Assembly: GCA_019454045.1 (NCBI GenBank)
Contig: SKCR01025340.1
Span: forward strand, 124,001-188,000
Direction of reading: 5' to 3'
Source of the DNA: Zanthoxylum bungeanum
Taxonomy: Eukaryota > Streptophyta > Magnoliopsida > Sapindales > Rutaceae
Length of the DNA stretch: 64,000 nucleotides
The position numbers and the translations under genes were made by a program. Position 1 is the first letter of the stretch; each line of letters begins with the position of its first letter. The notes under the pieces were generated by a model. That model was not told where the DNA came from. It saw only the letters and a list, made by a program, of their open reading frames with translations, and did no database searches. Positions 58,081 through 64,000 of this stretch are shown in pieces.

Positions 58081-58366
58081 GAGTATTGCAATTTCAGCGT
58101 GCACATTTGTAACAAACCCCCATTTGCTCAGCTCTACGTTTCTTTGCATAGGTGATTCTTCCAAAACCAGGCAGATGTGAAATAAAAGATTCAGAAGACT
58201 CACCTGCCAATCGGACCCGTGCTTCAATTACCCAACGAATATCATTAGGAACACCATGGATTGTCAGTAACCTCATCTGTTCCAAGCGAGCTTTGTAGAC
58301 TTTCATCAGAGATTTTTAAGGGAGAGAAGGAAATTGCTTGTGAAGATTTGCGAGAGCTTCTTCCAT
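58081..58366 (-). pseudogene. Accessory frame between integrase and LOG, unknown function
   Basis: From ATG at about 58366 (MEEALANLHKQFPSLP, then a stop) and continuing in the same frame from 58306 for 70 codons: MKVYKARLEQMRLLTIHGV, RWVIEARVRLAGESSESF, ISHLPGFGRITYAKKRRAEQ and a terminal Cys pair VCYKCAR. I do not recognise it. Basic, with a CX2C that may bind metal. It sits where extra 3' frames occur in Athila/Tat elements. Confidence 0.5.
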
Positions 58367-58504
58367 CTTGAAATGTCTTAATCTGTAAAAACTAAACACA
58401 CAAAATTAAATCACACCAAATCACAATATATATAAAAATTGCATGGGTTGCCTCCATGCGAGCGCTAATTTTAAAGTCGTCAGCTAAACTTGACTTCTCG
58501 ATCG

Positions 58505-58975
58505 TTAGGCTGGATATGAAAGTGTGACACTTTCTTTTTGTCGCTCAAATGATTCTCCCCAGTAGTGTTTGACACGCTGACTGTTAACCTTGAATGTGTT
58601 GTTGGAATTGGGATCCAGTAATTCAACAGCTCCATAAGGTAAAACCTGAGTGATCACAAAAGGACCGGACCACATAGATTTCAATTTTCCAGGGAAAAGT
58701 TTCAACCTCGAGTTGTACAACAACACCTGCTGCCTTGGTTCCAACTGTCTGTGCACTATTTTTCGGTCATGCCATTTCTTTGTCTTTTCTTTGTATAATT
58801 TGGCATTCTCATAAGCCTGTAGATAAAACTCCTCCAATTCGTTGAGTTGATGAAGTCGTTTCTCTCCTGAAGCTTGTGAATCAAGATTCAACTTCTTTAG
58901 TGTCCAGTACGCCTTGTGTTCAAGATCAACTGGAAGATGGCATGCTTTCCCAAACACCAATCGATATGAGGACAT
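58505..58975 (-). pseudogene. Athila Pol: integrase C-terminal part
   Basis: 156 codons: [20 protein letters not shown], a helical linker, then the GPY/F-like module ([21 protein letters not shown]) typical of Ty3 integrases, ending at SYPA and a stop. In a different frame from the core at 59100-59765. Confidence 0.9.
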
Positions 58976-59099
58976 ACCAATGGGTGTCTTGTAAGCTGTT
59001 CGGTAGGCCCATAATGCATCATCTAGTTTTGTTGACCAGTCCCTCTTTGTTGATCCAACGGTTCTCTCTAGGATTCTCTTGATCTCCCTGTTTGAAACC

Positions 59100-59765
59100 T
59101 CAACCTGTCCATTTGACTGTGGATGGTAAGCAGTGGCAACCTTGTGAGTAACTCCATATTTGGATAGGAGTGCATCGAAGTATCTGTTGTAGAAATGTGA
59201 GCCACCATCGCTGATGATTGCACGAGGTGTTCCAAACCGAGTGAAAATGTTCTTTTTTCAGGAATTTGATCATGACTTTTGAATCATTGGATGGCAGTGC
59301 AATTGCTTCGACCCATTTGGAGATGTAGTCTACAACAACCATGATGTACAAGTTTCCGAATGATGGAACAAAAGGTCCCATGAAATCAATACCCCATACA
59401 TCGAATATTTCCACTTCTAGAATGTTTTGCAACAGTCCTTCATTTCTCCTTGAAATATTCCCCGTTCTCTGGCACCTGTCACATTGGAAAGCAAAAAGAT
59501 AAGCATCTTTAAAAAGAGTGGGCCAGAACAAACCTGATTGTAGGACTTTGGCTGCAGTTTTGTTTCCGCTGAAGTGTCCGCCATATGGTGATGAATGACA
59601 GTGCTGCAAAACACTATTGACTTCCTCATGTGGAACACACCATCTCAATAGTTGATCAGCACACCGTTTGAACAGGTACGGCTCATCCCAGACATAATGC
59701 TTGACTTCTTTGAAGAATTTCTTCCGTTGCTGAGTTGTCCATTCCAACGGCCATTTTCCTGACAC
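59100..59765 (-). pseudogene. Athila Pol: integrase zinc-binding region and core
   Basis: Zinc-binding region HCHSSPYGGHFSGNKTAAK...CDRCQ (HHCC), then VWGIDFMGPF with the first catalytic Asp and YISKWVEAIALPSND. A frameshift at about 59250 (T run) breaks the frame before the second Asp; the remainder continues in other frames to 58976. Confidence 0.9.
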
Positions 59766-59905
59766 AATTAATTGACATAGTTAGCATACCAAGGGCCATC
59801 TTGCTGTTTCATGGCCAACAGCTGTTCATCTGGAAAAGTTTCTTTGATTGACAGATCTTTGTCAGCTGTTTTCCCATTCTCGAGCCTCGATAAGTGATCT
59901 GCCAC

Positions 59906-60235
59906 CTAGTTTTCTGTCTCTTTCCTGTCTCTGATCTCCACGGCAAATTCTTGCAGAAGAAGTATCCAACGGATCAATCTGGGTTTGGCATCTTTCTTCA
60001 TGATCAAGTATTTGATTGCTGAATGATCTGTGTAGACCACCACTTTGGGACCCAGCAGATAGGAGCGGAATTTATCAAAAGCGTACACAACTGTGAGAAA
60101 CTCATTTTCGGTGGTTGTGTAGTTGAGTTGAGCTTCATTCAGAGTTCTGCTGGAATAATAAATGGTGTGGAAAATCTTTTCTTTACGTTGTCCCAAAACT
60201 GCACCTACAGTAAAATCACCAGCATCGCACATCAC
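59906..60235 (-). pseudogene. Athila Pol: RNase H
   Basis: 109 codons with [18 protein letters not shown] (first Asp), [18 protein letters not shown] (Glu) and [12 protein letters not shown] (Asp), the Ty3 RNase H pattern. Ends at an in-frame stop near 59906 that in intact elements is read through (VADHLSRLE follows). Confidence 0.9.
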
Positions 60236-60444
60236 TTTAAATGGAATGGTCCAGTCTAGTGCTACTATGATGGGGGCAGAGACCAGCTTCTGTTTTAAGA
60301 TCTCAAAAGCTTACTGGCATTCTTTGGTGAAGTTGAAAGGCACATCCTTCTCCAGAAGATTGGAAAGAGGTTTTTCAATTTTGGAAAAGTCTTTGATAAA
60401 TCTCATGTAAAAACCCGCACGTCCAAGAAAACTTCGAATACCTT

Positions 60445-61459
60445 TTATGATGTTGGTGGAGGTAGTTTTTCAATTGTCTCTATCTTTGCTTTGTCTACCT
60501 CAATCCCTTTTTGTGAGATCCGGTGTCCAAGAACAATGCCTTCCTGCACCATAAAGTGGCATTTCTCCCAGTTGAGTACCAGGTTTGTATCTTCGCACCT
60601 TTGTAACACATGTTCCAAATTTTGCAAACAATGGTCAAAAGAATCTCCAAACACAGAAAAGTCATCCATGAAAACCTCCATACTCTGCTTCAGCATGTCT
60701 GAGAAGATGGCCATCATGCAACGCTAGAATGTAGCAGGGGCATTACATAATCCAAATGGCATTCTGCGGAAAGCAAAAGTACCATAGAGACATGTAAATG
60801 TAGTTTTCTCCTAGTCTTCTAGAGCGATGGAAATCTGATTGTACCCTGAATATCCATCCAGAAAGCAATAGAACTCATGTTCTGCCAGTCTGTCTAACAT
60901 CTGGTCAATGAATGGTAGCGGAAAATGATCATTTCTCGTGGCTTTGTTCAGCTTCCTGTAATCCATGCATACTCTCCATCCAGTCACCGTTCTTGTTGGG
61001 ATTAGCTCATTCTTTTCATGGGTAACCACATTAATTCCTCCTTTCTTTGGTACACACTGCATAGGACTCACCTAACTACTATCTGAAATAGGGTAAATGA
61101 TGCCAGCATCCAACCATTTGATTATTTCTTATTTACGACTTCCTTCATGATTGGATTGAGTCTCCGTTGATGCTCCACTGTGGGTTTGTACTCATCATTC
61201 ATCAGAATCTTGTGCATGCAAAATGATGGACTAATGCCTCGAATGTCTGCTTAGTCCAGCCAATGGCTCTTTTGTGCTCTCGTAATACTCTCAGTAATTT
61301 TTCTTCATGCTCCAATGTTAGTGAAGAAGAAATAATAACAGGTAATTCAGAAGAGTTTCCAAGAAATGCATACCTGAGATGGCTCGGAAGTAACTTCAGC
61401 TCCAACTGTGGTGGTTCTTCAATCGAAGGCTTGATTCGATCTTTCTTTGGCAGTTCCAA
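60445..61459 (-). pseudogene. Athila Pol: reverse transcriptase
   Basis: Three open pieces. 61202-61459 is the RT approach (LELKLLPSHLRYAFLG, LLRVLREHKRAIGWT). 60811-61071 holds PKKGGINVV, GWRVCMDYRKLNKATRNDHF and FYCFLDGYSGYNQI. 60445-60717 holds the catalytic FMDDFSVFG and CHFMVQEGIVLGH. Stops and frameshifts lie near 61072, 60810 and 60723. Sequence style is Athila clade. Confidence 0.9.
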
Positions 61460-61570
61460 GCTTTCAACTGGTGGTGTTGCTTTGAATCGGAATGGTTTGT
61501 CAAGGTAGTTGATATATTCCAGGATTTCAGCATCTAGCTCGCGCTGTCAGTCATGTTGGTGATGCAAGCT

Positions 61571-62065
61571 TTAAGTGTATCCATGGGATTGGCTCAGTAT
61601 TTGAACGATACTATCAACAACATCAACTCTGAAGCATTCTTCTTCCTTTTCATCGCTTGGGAATTTCATGGCTTTGAAAACATTAAAGGTAACTTCTTGG
61701 TCCTGCACTTTCATGGTCAGTTCTCCTTTTTGCACATCAATCACAGTTTTACCTGTAGCCAAGAATGGTCTCCCAAGAATGATAGGTATTTCTTTGTCTT
61801 CTTTTATGTCAAGGATGATGAAATCTGCTGGGAGAATTAGTTTGTCGACTTTGACCAGCACATCTTCAACAACACCTCTTGGAAATGCGAGTGTTCGGTC
61901 AGCAAGTTGCAATGAAACTGAGGTAGGCATTGCTTCTCCAGTATGCAGTTTCCTGTAAATAGAAAAAGGCATCAAGTTAACATTGGCTCCTAAATCACAT
62001 AAAGCCTTACCGATGTAATGTTCTCCAATAGTGCATGAGACAGTGAAACTGCTAGGATCTTTCAA
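61571..62065 (-). pseudogene. Athila Pol: aspartic protease
   Basis: 164 codons. The active-site region reads ALCDLGANVNLMPFSIY (Asp-Leu-Gly, the usual form in this clade), then LQLADRTLAFPRGVVEDVLV and ILGRPFLATGKTVIDVQKGE. It would process Gag-Pol. Open across the domain, so among the best-kept parts. Confidence 0.9.
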
Positions 62066-62115
62066 CTTCGGGGGAAGTTTCCTCTGAATGATGGCGCTGC
62101 ATTCTTTCGTTAATG

Positions 62116-62433
62116 CTACTGTTCGTAGTCTCCCAATCTCCGTTTTCGTGAAAGAATGTCTTTCATGAATTTGATATAGCTGGGCATTTCTTCCAAGGCT
62201 TCTGCGAATGGGATGTTGATATGAAGCTTTTTGATCACCTCCAGGAATCGAGCAAACTGCTTGTCCAGTTTATTTTTCTGAAGTCGCTGTGGAAAAGGTG
62301 GAGGTGGAGTGATTCTTTCTGGTTCTTTTTCCTTTGCTTCTTTTTCCTCCATCTGTGGATCTACATCTTTTGGAGGTTCTTCAATCGTTTCCTTGATTCC
62401 AATATCTTTGTTAATCTCAGTACCGCTTTTCAA
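62116..62433 (-). pseudogene. Athila Gag-Pol linker
   Basis: 105 codons, Glu/Lys/Pro-rich (KEKEPERITPPPPFPQRLQK) then KLHINIPFAEALEEMPSYIK, the conserved segment before the protease in this clade. Separate frame from gag. Confidence 0.85.
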
Positions 62434-62587
62434 AGTAATGGCTTGACATTGCTCCTCCCTCAGTCCTTGGATTGGGTTCTGTATTGCTGGGAAGGTTCCT
62501 GGTGGTCTGTAACTCTGAGCATTGGCCAGTTGTCCGATTTAATTCTCCAGTGCTTTGATTGAAGCAGATTGGCTTTGAAATATAGCA

Positions 62588-63784
62588 TCATATGCTGCTT
62601 GTTGCTTTTTGAACATCTCTGCAATCGATTCTTTCATTTTGGTTCTTTTTCAAACTCCTGGCTTTTGTTCTGTTGCTGGAATCCATGTGGTGGATAGTTT
62701 TTTTGCCCTGAATTGTTGCTCCATGAGAAATTGGGATGATTCCTCCACCCCGGGTTGTAGGTGTTGGAATATGGATTGTTCCCCTGTCTGTTGAAATTGT
62801 TGACATAATTCACCGTCTCTTCAGTTGGTTTAGTTCTGGTGCTCCTCCATATGGTGAACTTGTGGATCCAATGTTGCTTTGCATGCCGAGAGTCTCCATG
62901 AATTTGCATATTTGATCCAGTTTGGCACTGACTGCTGAATTGGCTCTAACTTCATAAATTCCAGCAATTCGTTGAATCATGCTCCTTTCTGTTGGCCACA
63001 AGGAATTGTTGTTGGCCATTTCTTTGATTAGGTCCCAGGCTTGATCTTCTTCTTTTGCCATCAAAGCTCCTCCAGCAGCATCATCAATTGTGGTTTTCAT
63101 TATTCCAGAAAGTCCATTATAGAATGTTTGGACTTGAAGCCATTTTGGAATCTCATGGTGAGGACATTTCCGGAGCAAATCTTTGTACCTTTCCCAAGCT
63201 TCGTAGAGAGTTTCTGATTCTTGTTGCACAAAGGATGGGATGTCATTCCTCAGCTTTCCGGTTATGGCTGGTGGAAAGTATTTTGCAAGAAATTTGGTGG
63301 CTAAAGTGTTCCAAGTTGTGATGGAACCTGCTGGTAGTGAATGTAGCCAAGCTTTAGCTCTGTCCTTCAAGGAGTATGGGAAAACACGCAATCTCATTGC
63401 TTCTTCAGCTTCTCGGTTGTAATTGAAAGTGCCGCAAACTTCTAGGAAGTTGTTGATGTGGGCATTAGGATCTTCAGTTGCATTCCCCCCAAACTGAACT
63501 GACTGCTGAATCATCTGAATGCATGTTTTGATGTCACCCGTATTTGCTGGTAAGGGAGGAAGTACAATGCAAGAAATGATTCTGTCAACCACCGGAATGG
63601 TTCTGTCTCGAATGGGAATTGGTGGTGCAACCTCCAAAGGTTCAGGTTCCATGTTGACTAAAGCTTCTTGGCCTTCTCGCCTTTCCCTTCTCAACTGTCT
63701 GATGGTTCTTTCAATTTCTGGGTCAAGCGGTCGGAGTTCAAAGCTTCTGGTTCGTCTCATGAAGTTTCTGAGAACCTGAAACAC
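62588..63784 (-). pseudogene. Athila Gag
   Basis: 62810-63784 is a 324-codon frame from ATG 63784: Arg-rich N-terminus, PPLPANTGDIKTCIQMIQQS, then the retrotransposon gag capsid fold (FLEVCGTFNYN, LKDRAKAWLHSLPAGSITTW, FLAKYFP, YEAWERYKDLLRKCPHHEIP). The C-terminal Asn-rich region (NRQGNNPYSNTYNPGWRNHP) is in another frame at 62634-62909, so there is a frameshift near 62830. ATG lies about 85 nt inside the primer site. Confidence 0.92.
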
Positions 63785-63868
63785 AAGAAAAACAAAAACA
63801 ATAAGTAAAAAGAAATTAGATACAAGTAAAGGTATCTAACCTTTAAACTAATAGTAAAAGATAAATAA

Positions 63869-63887
63869 GTCCCCGGCAACGGCGCCA
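63869..63887 (-). other. Primer binding site of LOG element 2
   Basis: Minus strand TGGCGCCGTTGCCGGGGAC, six bases from the LTR at 63894; intact Athila/Tat-type site. Confidence 0.9.
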
Positions 63888-63893
63888 AAAACA

Positions 63894-64000
63894 TGACCGG
63901 CGTAAACACACACGTATAACGCAAGCGCACGTATCGTTCAAGTAGTATAAAAAGTATCGATCCCACGAGGACTTAATACCTAAGCTATTAATTTTATGAG
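63894..64000 (-). repeat. 5' LTR of LOG element 2 (start only)
   Basis: TGACCGGCGTAAAC... identical in layout to 53944 and 42069. Runs off the right edge; its promoter region is not visible. Confidence 0.9.

Larger units (their letters stand above)
53944..64000 (-). mobile_element. Athila-type Ty3 element carrying gag-pol and LOG (LOG element 2), incomplete
   Basis: Left LTR edge TGACCGCGTAAAC at 53944 (left flank CTATG); right 5' LTR begins at 63894 and leaves the window. Minus order: LTR, primer site, gag, protease, RT, RNase H, integrase, accessory frame, LOG. The 3' LTR keeps 650 bp, then a foreign LTR and a deletion remove the rest together with the LOG 3' end. Pol is broken in many places, so it looks older than LOG element 1. 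Confidence 0.88.

Overview
This is repeat-dense nuclear DNA from a flowering plant, probably a dicot. It holds no intact cellular gene. The evidence is wall-to-wall plant retroelements: Ty1/copia with initiator-tRNA-Met type primer sites, Ty3/Athila-type with a TGGCGCCGTTGCCGGGGA-type primer site, a plant LINE, and hAT DNA transposons. The species cannot be fixed from sequence alone.

Layout. (1) 1-945: 5' end of a minus-strand copia element leaving the left edge. (2) 946-10130: a 5'-truncated plus-strand LINE split by a rearranged minus-strand copia (3021-9611, target duplication TATGT). (3) 10131-13506: AT-rich remnants with a degenerate gag-like patch, an hAT MITE (12005-12547) and a perfect hairpin. 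(4) 13507-38767: a tandem copia array, LTR-interior-LTR-interior-LTR-interior-LTR, with four about 2.5 kb LTRs flanked by one target duplication (TCAAT/TCAAC). It contains a twice-present inserted solo LTR of another family, a second hAT MITE (30856-31324) and a 2.93 kb hAT transposon (35458-38387) with a decayed transposase frame. (5) 39117-53943: a second decayed copia whose RT is split by an Athila-type element (42069-51605, target duplication GTAGT). (6) 53944-64000: a related Athila-type element with gag-pol, entered through its 3' LTR by a foreign Ty3-type LTR (54594-56831), and leaving the right edge.

Main result. Both Athila-type elements carry, 3' of the gag/pol region where env-like genes sit in this lineage, an intronless copy of LONELY GUY (LOG), the enzyme that releases active cytokinins from their ribotides. 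The two copies have different inactivating lesions and the same 5' flank with a conserved candidate splice acceptor, so their common ancestor probably carried an open LOG frame as a cargo gene. A second LOG 3'-end trace lies at about 46655-46790. The LTR of the 42069-51605 element has a TATA box directly preceded by 16 ACGT-core (G-box/ABRE-like) sites in 475 bp. Whether this association is already described cannot be decided without database searches.
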